A DNA stretch of 64,000 bases from Dokdonia sp. PRO95 (GTDB taxonomy: Bacteria > Bacteroidota > Bacteroidia > Flavobacteriales > Flavobacteriaceae): positions 1,720,108 to 1,784,107 of the forward strand of contig NZ_CM001837.1 in the NCBI RefSeq assembly GCF_000355805.1. Direction: 5' to 3'. The notes under the pieces are model-generated. The model was given only the letters and a program-made list of their open reading frames with translations, searched no databases and was not told the origin of the DNA. Positions 18,610 through 27,873 of this stretch are shown here, one piece after another (position 1 is the stretch's first letter; every line of letters starts with the position of its first letter). The position numbers were made by a program, and so were the translations under genes.

Positions 18610-19033
18610 GTTAATCCGCGTCCTGATAGGTGGATTGTTTTTGTTGGGGTTGTTGTATGTACGCTTTCGCGAAAGCGAACTATTTTACGATCCGCTTATT
18701 GATTACTTCCATGGTGATTATCAGAATACAGCAATACCTCAGTTAATTGAAGGGAAGTTTTTTTTAAATGTACTTTTAAGATATTTCATTAACATGCTAC
18801 TGTCTCTTGGAATTTTATGGATAGTTTTTACAGATAGGAGTATTTTAAAATTCACGAGTATATTTTGCTTGATAGTTTTGGTGATATTATTACTGCCATT
18901 TTACTATTTACTGCATCATCATAACCCTTCAGAATACCTGCCTCTTTTTTATGTGCGTAGATTCTTAATACAGCCATTGTTAATTTTTATCTTATTACCT
19001 GCTTTTTTTTATTACCGTAAGGTTGATAAATAG
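18602..19033 (+). CDS. Exosortase F system-associated membrane protein
   Basis: 143 residues with about four membrane helices, overlapping xrtF by 8 bp. In flavobacteria a protein of this size and pattern (RFRESELFYDPL near the N-terminus, YVRRFLIQPLL near the C-terminus) regularly follows xrtF. Function is unknown. The FRES segment is encoded by a perfect copy of the palindromic repeat read in a different frame from the FAKA copies. Confidence 0.8.
   Translation: MNKLIRVLIGGLFLLGLLYVRFRESELFYDPLIDYFHGDYQNTAIPQLIEGKFFLNVLLRYFINMLLSLGILWIVFTDRSILKFTSIFCLIVLVILLLPFYYLLHHHNPSEYLPLFYVRRFLIQPLLIFILLPAFFYYRKVDK
18662..18677. repeat. Palindromic repeat, copy 6 (inside xrtF partner gene)
   Basis: Perfect 16-mer; here the frame reads RFRES instead of AFAKA. 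Confidence 0.9.
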
Positions 19034-19049
19034 GGTATGTGTATTTTTG
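19023..19049 (+). promoter_or_regulatory. Candidate Bacteroidota promoter for the DUF3347 gene
   Basis: TTG (19023-19025), 16 nt, TATTTTTG (19042-19049) matches the TTG/TAnnTTTG consensus, with spacing at the short end. It overlaps the end of the xrtF-partner gene and would start transcription about 12-15 nt before the ATG at 19069. Confidence 0.5.
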
Positions 19050-19068
19050 TAGCCTAACATGTTATAAG

Positions 19069-19632
19069 ATGAAAAACACTTTATTAGTAATAGCAGCTCT
19101 AGCGATTGTGTCGTGTAAACAACAAATAGTTTCAGATGTACAAACGGCACCTACTCAAATAGGTGTAAACGCTGTAGTTACAGAAAATGGAGATTTAAAT
19201 GTGACTAACGCTGTTGAAGAGGTAACATTTAAGACGGATGAAGCGTCACAAATTCACGCAGCATATTTAAGTTTAAAAGGAGCCTTGGTAAATACAGATC
19301 CTTACGAAGCTGCAGAAATTGCTTCTAACTTTAAGAGCACACTTGAATCACAAACTGAAAGTGATATCGCAAAAGGTTTAAACGATGATCTTACACTTAT
19401 CTCAGTGTCTAAGGATGCTGCAGAGCAACGTGTAGCTTTTGAAAATATTTCTAAAAAGGTAGAGGTGTACTTATCTAACGAGATTACATCTGGCACTATA
19501 TATAAGCAATACTGCCCGATGGCATTTGAGGGTAAAGGTGCTTACTGGTTATCAAATTCTAAAGAAATACGCAATCCTTACTACGGTGATAAAATGCTTA
19601 AGTGCGGCGTAGTAGATAAGGAGATACAATAA
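19069..19632 (+). CDS. DUF3347 lipoprotein (metal-efflux associated)
   Basis: 187 residues from the ATG at 19069, chosen because it begins a lipoprotein signal ending AIVSC. The C-terminal half matches DUF3347: an amphipathic helical segment (YLSLKGALVN) and then KQYCPMAF, YWLSNSKEIRNPYYG, MLKCG. This domain is often found on or next to periplasmic adaptors of copper/silver efflux pumps. The two Cys residues plus Met suggest soft-metal binding. It heads a run of same-strand envelope genes up to 25229. Confidence 0.82.
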   Translation: MKNTLLVIAALAIVSCKQQIVSDVQTAPTQIGVNAVVTENGDLNVTNAVEEVTFKTDEASQIHAAYLSLKGALVNTDPYEAAEIASNFKSTLESQTESDIAKGLNDDLTLISVSKDAAEQRVAFENISKKVEVYLSNEITSGTIYKQYCPMAFEGKGAYWLSNSKEIRNPYYGDKMLKCGVVDKEIQ

Positions 19633-19674
19633 GGACTTGTTTAATATATTCCTTGTCAATAACAGACCTACCTG

Positions 19675-20055
19675 TTGAAAGCAATTTACGCACTTATACT
19701 ATTTTCCATTTTTGCATTACGTCCAGTTATGAACGTAAGCAATGTGCTGTACTATGAGCTTAATATAGATTATATAGTAGAGACGTATTGTGTAAATAAA
19801 GATAAACCAAAGCTACAGTGTAACGGTAAGTGTTATTTGTCTAAGCAGCTATCACTAGATACTTCAGATAGTAGTAAAGAAACTCTGGGTTTACGTATTG
19901 TAGAGGCGTTTTACCCCTTATACTTTCAGTCAGAACAGTCATTTTCTATAACATCTTTAGTAGGTAATTACACTCAGAATTTTTACTCTTTAATAGAGGG
20001 TAAAATAGCCTCCTATCAATCTGATATAGATTGGCCTCCACAACTATCAGTATAG
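19675..20055 (+). CDS. Small Cys-containing envelope protein (uncharacterised)
   Basis: 126 residues from a TTG start at 19675. An N-terminal hydrophobic segment (KAIYALILFSIFAL) is followed by the cysteine-rich motif CVNKDKPKLQCNGKCYLSKQL, with three Cys in 16 residues. The ATG at 19729 would remove the hydrophobic segment, so TTG is preferred. I recall similar short proteins near copper and TonB-related genes in flavobacteria but cannot assign a function. Metal binding is an inference from the Cys motif and the neighbours. Confidence 0.65.
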   Translation: MKAIYALILFSIFALRPVMNVSNVLYYELNIDYIVETYCVNKDKPKLQCNGKCYLSKQLSLDTSDSSKETLGLRIVEAFYPLYFQSEQSFSITSLVGNYTQNFYSLIEGKIASYQSDIDWPPQLSV

Positions 20056-20154
20056 TTATTTCCGAGAATGGTACGTATATGTACTGTTCAAAACCTTATG
20101 CATTCTCTATGAAGAGATATGCTCATTTTACTATACAATAATTTACATATAATA

Positions 20155-21186
20155 ATGAAAAATTTTATAATGGTTTTGCTAGCTATAGCAATGACCACAG
20201 TATTAAGCGCACAAGAAACTCAAACTCAAAACCCTTGGTCAAGTAATCGTCCAGATGGGCATGCTCCTATATCTGTTATGGGTGACCATACTCACAAAAA
20301 AGGAGAATTTATGTTTTCATATAGATATATGAATATGCAAATGAATGATCTTAAAAGAGGTAATGATGATGTAAGTTTTGAGAGTGTATTACTTCCTAAT
20401 GGTGGAGAGTATATGGTTACACCTACAGATATGCCTATGAATATGCATATGCTAGGAGGTATGTATGCCGTATCAGATAAAGTAACCCTAGCTGCAATGA
20501 TAGGATACACATCTATGGATATGGAGCACCTTACTGCAATGGGAGGAAATTTTGAAACTTCATCTAGTGGCATCTCAGATCTTAAAATCTCTGGTCTAGT
20601 TACACTTTTTAATAAGAACAGACAGCAGTTACATGGTAAAGTAGGGGTGTCATTACCTACGGGAAGTATAGATGAAATGGATGTTACTCCTGCATCTAAT
20701 GGTAATGAGGTGATATTGCCTTACCCTATGCAGATAGGAAGTGGTACACTAGATGCATTACTAGGTGCGACTTATATCTGGCAGTCAGACTCTTTTTCTG
20801 GTGGTAACCAGCTAGATGCTGTTGTGCGTACGGGTACTAATGATCGTGACTACCGTTTGGGTAATAGTTATGCTTTAAATAACTGGGTGGCCTACAAGGC
20901 AACAGATTGGATTAGTTTTTCTGCAAGGGTAAAAGGAACTGTAGTTTCAGAAATAGACGGAGCAAATCCAGATTTAAATCCGCTTATGGTAATCACTGCA
21001 GATACTAGAAACTCTGGTGGTACTTATATAGATGGAGGATTAGGGTTTAATCTTTATGCTTACAAAGGAGCATTAAAGAATGTACGTCTCGGTGTTGAGG
21101 TAGGTACACCTTTATTGCAAGATGTAAATGGAGTACAGCTTAAGCGCAAGGAAACTGTGACAGTTGGACTGCAATACTCATTATAA
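20155..21186 (+). CDS. Met-rich outer-membrane beta-barrel protein (transporter-like)
   Basis: 343 residues from the ATG at 20155, which begins a clean signal peptide ending VLSAQ. The mature part is rich in beta-strand patterns and resembles the phenol-degradation MetA-like outer-membrane family, which is often annotated simply as transporter. The region 60-140 is unusually rich in Met and His (MNMQM, MPMNMHMLGGM, MDMEHLTAM), typical of Cu(I)-binding proteins. With its neighbours this suggests copper handling in the outer membrane. No enzyme motif seen. Confidence 0.7.
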   Translation: MKNFIMVLLAIAMTTVLSAQETQTQNPWSSNRPDGHAPISVMGDHTHKKGEFMFSYRYMNMQMNDLKRGNDDVSFESVLLPNGGEYMVTPTDMPMNMHMLGGMYAVSDKVTLAAMIGYTSMDMEHLTAMGGNFETSSSGISDLKISGLVTLFNKNRQQLHGKVGVSLPTGSIDEMDVTPASNGNEVILPYPMQIGSGTLDALLGATYIWQSDSFSGGNQLDAVVRTGTNDRDYRLGNSYALNNWVAYKATDWISFSARVKGTVVSEIDGANPDLNPLMVITADTRNSGGTYIDGGLGFNLYAYKGALKNVRLGVEVGTPLLQDVNGVQLKRKETVTVGLQYSL

Positions 21187-21240
21187 TCAGTGCTACTATA
21201 TAATTACTATGTGATCATATAGGCACAGTAATTGTTATTA

Positions 21241-21275
21241 AAAAGCCAAGTAACATCATTGTTATTTGGCTTTTA
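21241..21275 (+). terminator. Rho-independent terminator
   Basis: GCCAAGTAACA / TGTTATTTGGC stem (11 bp including a G-U pair) followed by TTTTATTTATTTTT. It ends the transcript from the Met-rich protein gene. A promoter for the next gene overlaps it. Confidence 0.8.
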
Positions 21276-21286
21276 TTTATTTTTGC
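21260..21286 (+). promoter_or_regulatory. Candidate promoter, possibly giving a leaderless mRNA
   Basis: TTG (21260-21262), 16 nt, TATTTTTG (21279-21286). The ATG of the next gene is at 21291, only 4 nt after the -7 element, so transcription would begin at or very near the start codon. Confidence 0.45.
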
Positions 21287-21290
21287 ATTA

Positions 21291-21707
21291 ATGAAAAACG
21301 GTTTCCATAAAATAACATCTTTGTTTTTAGCGCTTTTAGTGCTAGGATCAACGATGTCTTTTAGTGTAGATAAGCACTATTGTGGAGATCACTTAATTGA
21401 TGTTGCGATTTTTGGTGAAGCTGCTCCTTGTGAGATGATGCAATCCTTAGACGCTAAGTATGGCAAAGACACTTACAAAAAAATGGGATGCTGCAAGAAT
21501 GAGCAAACCGTTTTTGAAGGTCAAGATGAGCTCAAAATACAATTTGATCAATTTACTACAGATCAACTTGTATTTTTAAAAGCCTTCACCTACAGCTATA
21601 CATATCTTTTTGTAGAAGCAGATAAACACTCTGCATCGGTTACAAATCATCCTCCTCCCTTGATAATTACAGATTATCAAGTTGCTTACAATCAATACCT
21701 AATATAA
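21291..21707 (+). CDS. HYC_CC_PP family protein
   Basis: 138 residues. A signal peptide is followed by the three signatures that name this Bacteroidota family: HYC (DKHYCGDHL), CC (KMGCCKNEQ) and PP (NHPPPLI). Its biochemical function is unknown. Genomic association with metal-transport genes and four Cys residues plus His suggest metal binding in the periplasm. It lies between two outer-membrane beta-barrel genes. Confidence 0.8.
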   Translation: MKNGFHKITSLFLALLVLGSTMSFSVDKHYCGDHLIDVAIFGEAAPCEMMQSLDAKYGKDTYKKMGCCKNEQTVFEGQDELKIQFDQFTTDQLVFLKAFTYSYTYLFVEADKHSASVTNHPPPLIITDYQVAYNQYLI

Positions 21708-21861
21708 TACCTGTATACACAGGTATCTCTTCGTGCAATATCATTGCATATTTGGGATTCCGCTATGGTTTTTATGCCATAAAGATACAAGCTAGTTGCT
21801 CTTTTTAGTAACTACACTTTTATTACTAATTACCCAATCTTTGGGTATAACGAGAATCACA

Positions 21862-22632
21862 ATGAAAAAAATATTTATAGTCTTATTGGTGACATTCGCT
21901 TTCGCGAAAGCGTACTCACAAGGACCACCACTTACCGCAGATAAACCTATCATGTTAGGTGGCGGAAGTTTTATAGCAAAAACACTCACCGAAATACGCG
22001 TTTCAGAAGATGGTACAGCAACGCGAGTACCTCTTATGCTGCATTATTTACCTTCAGCTAACACACTTGTAGCGGTGCATTTACCTTACGTAACTTATGA
22101 TTATGACGATTTTCGCGGAAGCGGAAGCACATTAGGTGACATTAACATTGTAGGTAAATATCAGTTCTATAGAAAAGATGGAACGGGTAAAACCTTCCGA
22201 ATGGTTGCCAAAACGTTACAGACCTTACCTACCGGAGAAGCTCTTGATATTGAGGGTATAAGTACCGGTAAATACTCAGGGTATTATGGTGTGGTAGCAG
22301 GTTATGAATCGCTTAAATATGGTATTTCTAACGAAGCAGGATATAGCTGGATGCCAGATGGTTCTCTTGATAAATTGGTTTATAAATTAGGATTTGGATT
22401 GCCATTGCTCAAACCTACGTATCCTGTAAATCAAGTAAACTTGTATTTTGAATATTCTAGCGAGTGGTTTTTAGAGCGTGATCAATTTGAATTGCTGTAT
22501 GCTCAAGGAATTCAATATGCAAGAAAACAATGGACGTGGGAAGCTGGTGTTCAAGTACCGCTTAGCCAAAACGTTCCTGAGGCAATAGAGAGAAAATATT
22601 CTATATATCTAGGAACACGTTTTATACTTTAA
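21862..22632 (+). CDS. Outer-membrane beta-barrel protein (transporter-like)
   Basis: 256 residues from the ATG at 21862, which begins a signal peptide ending FAFAKAYSQ. The body has alternating beta-strand patterns and ends in a strand closing with Phe-Ile-Leu, as outer-membrane proteins do. It is probably in the same broad MetA-like family as the protein at 20155 but lacks the Met-rich segment. The last third of the signal peptide is encoded by a perfect copy of the palindromic repeat. Confidence 0.65.
   Translation: MKKIFIVLLVTFAFAKAYSQGPPLTADKPIMLGGGSFIAKTLTEIRVSEDGTATRVPLMLHYLPSANTLVAVHLPYVTYDYDDFRGSGSTLGDINIVGKYQFYRKDGTGKTFRMVAKTLQTLPTGEALDIEGISTGKYSGYYGVVAGYESLKYGISNEAGYSWMPDGSLDKLVYKLGFGLPLLKPTYPVNQVNLYFEYSSEWFLERDQFELLYAQGIQYARKQWTWEAGVQVPLSQNVPEAIERKYSIYLGTRFIL
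21897..21912. repeat. Palindromic repeat, copy 7 (in a signal peptide)
   Basis: Perfect 16-mer, followed by TACTC. In frame it encodes AFAKA just before the predicted cleavage site. Confidence 0.9.
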
Positions 22633-22671
22633 TAATAACAGTATCTCATATAGAGAATTAAATTAAATACT

Positions 22672-23298
22672 ATGAAAACAATAATATCAATATTAGTAAT
22701 TGCCTTGTTTGCCACTATGGGTGTGCAAGCGCAAAAAGAAATGGATCAATTTGAAGTACAGGTAGACGGTCTAGGTTGTCCATTCTGTGCATACGGATTA
22801 GAGAAAAAATTCAAAGAGTTTAAAGGAATAAAGAAAGTAGCCATCGATATTGAAACAGGCGACTTTAGTTTTTTATATCCTGCAGGAAAAGCACTTACGA
22901 TGGATGCTGTCGTAAAACAGGTAGAAAAAGCTGGATATACACCTATTACCTCAAAAATCACTAGAGCTGATGGCCAAGTGGAACTCTCTGAAACGAATAC
23001 TACGGAGCTAACAGAAGAGAGCATTGTAAAAACTCAGAAAATGCTTGTAGCAGGAAAGTGTGGAATGTGTGAGGCACGTATTTTAAAAGTTACAAACGGC
23101 ATAGAAGGAGTGACAGACGCTGCTTGGAATCAGAATAATCAAATGCTCGAAGTTAGCTTTGATAACAGCCAGACTACAACAGATGCGATACAAAAAGAAA
23201 TAGCTAAGGCTGGCCATGACACAAAAGCCCACAAAGCTACAGCAGGTGCTTATGACAATCTTCCGGCTTGTTGTAAATACGAGCGTTTAGTACAATAG
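22672..23298 (+). CDS. Secreted protein with two heavy-metal-associated (HMA) domains
   Basis: 208 residues. A signal peptide (ends VQAQ) is followed by two ferredoxin-like HMA domains: the first with Cys36-Pro-Phe-Cys39, the second with Cys130-Gly-Met-Cys133. The C-terminus has a CC pair (PACCKY). HMA CxxC sites bind Cu(I), Zn or Hg. Being exported, it would act as a periplasmic metallochaperone. It begins 40 bp after the outer-membrane protein gene. Confidence 0.85.
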   Translation: MKTIISILVIALFATMGVQAQKEMDQFEVQVDGLGCPFCAYGLEKKFKEFKGIKKVAIDIETGDFSFLYPAGKALTMDAVVKQVEKAGYTPITSKITRADGQVELSETNTTELTEESIVKTQKMLVAGKCGMCEARILKVTNGIEGVTDAAWNQNNQMLEVSFDNSQTTTDAIQKEIAKAGHDTKAHKATAGAYDNLPACCKYERLVQ

Positions 23299-23383
23299 TG
23301 TCTTTCACCCCTAAGGTAGAGACGAGTGAGGCAGTTATGTGATAAGCATGCCGCTGCCTCTCTTTTTTAAACACAAAACAACT

Positions 23384-24256
23384 ATGAAAAATTTATACAT
23401 TATACTCATTGCGGCTCTCACTGTATATAGCTGCAAGGAGGAGCCAAAAACTCAAGTCGCTTGGGTGCATACTAAAACAATTAATCTTCAGGGCATAAAT
23501 CCAATAGGAATTGCACAAGATGAAAATGGACTATGGCTAAGTGATGGAGATCACAATAGGGTCGTTCAAGTCAACCTTAATGGAAGTGTACAGAATACTA
23601 TAGATTCATTAGATAGACCTATGCACATTGCAGCAGATGCTGGTATTGTATACATCCCGCAATACGGTAATGATGAGGTGTTGTCTGTATTAGGGACTAC
23701 AAAAAAGCCTATTGTAATCACAGATAGTCTAGATGCGCCTGCTGGTATAGATGCTAGAGGAAACGCCATAGCCATAGCAGATTTTTATAATAACCGTATT
23801 TTATATACTGAAGATGGTGTGACTTGGTCATCGTTTGGGAAAGAGGGTAAGGCAGCTGGAGATTTTTACTACCCTACTGATGTGCAAATCACAGATGATG
23901 CCATCTGGGTAGCCGATGCTTATAATAATAGGCTTCAAAAGTTTGATAAAAAAGGAAATCACCTGATGACAGTAGGCGAAGATCAAAAGATGAATGCAGC
24001 CACAGGTATTTATGTTTCAGATGATGAAGTGTTTTCTACAGACTTTGAGAATAATAGGGTGTTAGTTTTTGATCATGAGGGAAATTTTAAACAAGAAATT
24101 AATGATGCTGTTTTAAAACCTACAGATATGTTGTTAGTAGGTGAGATATTATATGTGACTAATTATAAAGGGAAGTCGCTGAGTGTTTATGAGCAAAAAG
24201 AAGTGCTCGTAGAAGCTCCTCTTGAGGAGGAACACCATGATGACCATAATCACTAA
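23384..24256 (+). CDS. NHL-repeat beta-propeller lipoprotein
   Basis: 290 residues from the ATG at 23384, chosen for its lipoprotein signal ending TVYSC; an upstream in-frame ATG at 23339 only adds 15 residues before the signal. NHL/SMP-30-like repeats are visible (GLWLSDGDHNRVVQV, AIWVADAYNNRLQKF, EVFSTDFENNRVLVF), fitting a six-bladed propeller. The C-terminus is His-rich (EEEHHDDHNH), a likely metal-binding tail. Its stop overlaps the next start by one base (TAATG). Confidence 0.8.
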   Translation: MKNLYIILIAALTVYSCKEEPKTQVAWVHTKTINLQGINPIGIAQDENGLWLSDGDHNRVVQVNLNGSVQNTIDSLDRPMHIAADAGIVYIPQYGNDEVLSVLGTTKKPIVITDSLDAPAGIDARGNAIAIADFYNNRILYTEDGVTWSSFGKEGKAAGDFYYPTDVQITDDAIWVADAYNNRLQKFDKKGNHLMTVGEDQKMNAATGIYVSDDEVFSTDFENNRVLVFDHEGNFKQEINDAVLKPTDMLLVGEILYVTNYKGKSLSVYEQKEVLVEAPLEEEHHDDHNH

Positions 24257-25029
24257 TGGCTATGATAAAGCAAGCGTATACGGTAAAGGGAATGACTTGT
24301 AATGGTTGCAGGGCAGGTGTAGAAAAAAAGCTAGGCGATATTGATGGTGTTACAAATGCAATTGTTTCTCTAGAAGATGAAGAGGTTATCCTTATGATGG
24401 TTGATCATATTTCTATAAAGACACTGCAAGATGCTTTGCCAGAAAAATATAGCTTGTCATCAAAAATTGTCTCGAGAGCTGCTATTGAAACGCAAGAGAG
24501 CAGTTCTGGAGTGTTTGTAAATAGTGAGAAAGCTGCGCAAGTGGTTGAAGAATCAAAATTGCAACAACTCAAACCGTTGTTTTTGATATTGTTTTACATT
24601 ACAATAGCATCTACATTACTTAATTATAGAGAAGCAAACTGGCAGTCTGCTATGCTAGATTTTATGGGCTTATTTTATATTGTCTTTAGCTTCTTTAAAA
24701 TGCTAGATCTCAAAGGTTTTTCAACAAGCTTTTCTATGTATGATCCGCTGGCTCATTCAGTACCGGTTTATAGTAGGGTATATCCATTTATTGAAACTAT
24801 ACTAGGGCTTATGTTTTTAATGCGTTTTCAGGTAGAAATAGCACTTATAGCTACTATTGTTATTCTTGGTATTACCACGGTGGGTGTGAGTAAAACACTG
24901 TTGAGTAAAAAAGAAATTCAATGTGCATGTTTAGGTACAGCATTAAAACTACCTATGACAGAAGCAACATTTATTGAGAATGCTATTATGATTGTAATGG
25001 CAATAATTATGCTTATAAAATTTATATGA
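24256..25029 (+). CDS. HMA domain fused to a MauE/DoxX-like membrane domain
   Basis: 257 residues. An N-terminal HMA domain (GMTCNGC, Cys15/Cys18) is followed by a linker and a four-helix membrane domain resembling MauE, including the CACLG motif in its cytoplasmic or periplasmic loop. MauE-like domains carry reducing equivalents or metal across the membrane. It probably passes a soft metal or electrons to the periplasmic partners encoded next to it. Start overlaps the previous stop by 1 bp; stop overlaps the next start by 4 bp. The ATG at 24262 is an equally possible start. Confidence 0.8.
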   Translation: MAMIKQAYTVKGMTCNGCRAGVEKKLGDIDGVTNAIVSLEDEEVILMMVDHISIKTLQDALPEKYSLSSKIVSRAAIETQESSSGVFVNSEKAAQVVEESKLQQLKPLFLILFYITIASTLLNYREANWQSAMLDFMGLFYIVFSFFKMLDLKGFSTSFSMYDPLAHSVPVYSRVYPFIETILGLMFLMRFQVEIALIATIVILGITTVGVSKTLLSKKEIQCACLGTALKLPMTEATFIENAIMIVMAIIMLIKFI

Positions 25030-25229
25030 AACTAAAGTTTACCACTGCCCAGATTTGCACTATTATTTTAGTGTTCTTCTATATTGTATGGGAATATAAT
25101 ATTCAAGTATATTTAATTGATGAGAATCTCGATTATGGGGTTGAGGTTCGCTATGATTTGATTTTTATTATTCCATTATTGCTAGTTATGATAGGGGTTT
25201 CTCTATGGCAATATTTCAAAAAGAAGTAA
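25026..25229 (+). CDS. Small two-helix membrane protein
   Basis: 67 residues: two hydrophobic helices (about 10-22 and 46-62) around a short acidic loop, ending in KKK. The 4-bp overlap with the HMA-MauE gene shows it belongs to that operon and may be a subunit. The family is not recognised. It is the last gene of the metal cluster. Confidence 0.65.
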   Translation: MKLKFTTAQICTIILVFFYIVWEYNIQVYLIDENLDYGVEVRYDLIFIIPLLLVMIGVSLWQYFKKK

Positions 25230-25232
25230 TTA

Positions 25233-25248
25233 CGCTTTCGCGAAAGCG
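25233..25248. repeat. Palindromic repeat, copy 8
   Basis: Perfect 16-mer extended by TTA on the left and TAA on the right, so the whole 22 bp (25230-25251) is palindromic. It lies between converging transcription units. Confidence 0.95.
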
Positions 25249-25262
25249 TAACAATAACCATA

Positions 25263-25293
25263 AAAAAACCTCTGCTTAAAAGCAGAGGTTTTT
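25263..25293. terminator. Bidirectional rho-independent terminator
   Basis: AAAAACCTCTGCTT / AAGCAGAGGTTTTT hairpin between the metal cluster and groL, usable from both sides. Confidence 0.9.
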
Positions 25294-25346
25294 GATTTTT
25301 AGAACCACTCCGGGAGTAGCTCATAAATATATATGGCGATTCGCCA

Positions 25347-26996
<1,650 letters not shown>

Positions 26997-27059
26997 TCAG
27001 AGGCTTTAAGCTGTATGCTCTAAGCACTATGTTTAAAATATTTTAATTTTTTCTTAGTA

Positions 27060-27075
27060 CGCTTTCGCGAAAGCG
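27060..27075. repeat. Palindromic repeat, copy 9
   Basis: Perfect 16-mer in the groS-groL intercistronic gap. As RNA it would form a hairpin within the groESL message. Confidence 0.9.
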
Positions 27076-27084
27076 AATACCTAT

Positions 27085-27360
27085 TTATACAATCGCAAGG
27101 ATATCATCCTCTTTCATAATCATATAATCTGCACCGTCAAATTTTAGTTCACTACCCGCATACTTTCCGTATATAACAGTGTCACCCACTTTAACGGTCA
27201 TCTCGTGATCTTTTGTTCCAGATCCTACAGCTACTACTTTACCTCTTTGTTGTTTTTCTTGTGCGCTATCTGGAATATATAAACCAGATGCTGTTTGAGT
27301 TTCTGCCGCAACAGGCTCGATTACAACGCGGTCTGCTAATGGTTTGATTTTAATTGCCAT
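27085..27360 (-). CDS. groS: Co-chaperonin GroES (10 kDa)
   Basis: 91 residues, the normal size. The GroES signatures are present: [12 protein letters not shown] at the N-terminus and the mobile loop region around [20 protein letters not shown]. It caps the GroEL ring. It is the first gene of groESL. No CIRCE element is visible upstream, so HrcA control is unlikely. Confidence 0.97.
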   Translation of the reverse strand: MAIKIKPLADRVVIEPVAAETQTASGLYIPDSAQEKQQRGKVVAVGSGTKDHEMTVKVGDTVIYGKYAGSELKFDGADYMIMKEDDILAIV

Positions 27361-27426
27361 TGTTATAGATTTAATTATTGAGTTGAATTGTTTTTGTAAC
27401 GCTTAACTGGTTACGCGAGCGTAAAA

Positions 27427-27442
27427 GACAGAAATTATGCCA
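27427..27442 (-). promoter_or_regulatory. Possible sigma-54-like -24/-12 element upstream of groS
   Basis: On the minus strand the sequence TGGCATAATTTCTGTC resembles the sigma-54 consensus TGGCAC-N5-TTGC, with GG and G at the right spacing but GT instead of GC at -12. A TGTCAG sequence lies just upstream on the same strand. It is suggestive only. Confidence 0.25.
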
Positions 27443-27476
27443 CTCACTAAGCACTGACAAATTTTCATAAAACAAA

Positions 27477-27501
27477 AGAGCCAGCTAAAATAGCTGGCTC
27501 T
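27477..27501 (-). terminator. Terminator of the miaB-secG operon
   Basis: AGAGCCAGCTA / TAGCTGGCTCT hairpin, followed on the minus strand by TTTTGTTTT. It lies just after the secG stop. Confidence 0.85.
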
Positions 27502-27525
27502 TCTAATATGTTATGTTATGAGAGT

Positions 27526-27867
27526 CTATTGATCTCCTCCATTGTCAGGAAGGTTTACCGGTGCTGGTGCAGGAGTAGATTGCTCTACAGCATCTGCATC
27601 AAAAACTTGAGACTCATTTCTTACACTACCGTCAAAAATACTTAGGTTACTTGCAAGAATTAATACTAATAAAATAGTCGCAAGTGCCCATGTAGCTTTG
27701 TCAAGAAAATCTGTTGTTTTCTGAACACCACCCATTTGTTGTGTCCCGCCACCTCCAAAAGAAGAAGATAATCCGCCTCCCTTAGGGTTTTGTACCATAA
27801 TAACGACTACAAGAAGGAAAGCTACTATAATAATCAATCCTAAAAATATATAAAACGTAGTACTCAT
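27526..27867 (-). CDS. secG: Preprotein translocase subunit SecG
   Basis: 113 residues. Two membrane helices flank the characteristic loop VQNPKGGGLSSSFGGGGTQQMGG, then a short acidic/proline-rich tail. It is an accessory subunit of the SecYEG export channel. It begins 6 bp after the TPR gene and is the last gene of the operon. Confidence 0.93.
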   Translation of the reverse strand: MSTTFYIFLGLIIIVAFLLVVVIMVQNPKGGGLSSSFGGGGTQQMGGVQKTTDFLDKATWALATILLVLILASNLSIFDGSVRNESQVFDADAVEQSTPAPAPVNLPDNGGDQ

Positions 27868-27873
27868 AATATT

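Noticed and set aside
27361-27470. CIRCE (HrcA) operator upstream of groS
   Set aside because: No TTAGCACTC-N9-GAGTGCTAA inverted repeat; GCACT and CACTC occur but not as the required inverted repeat.
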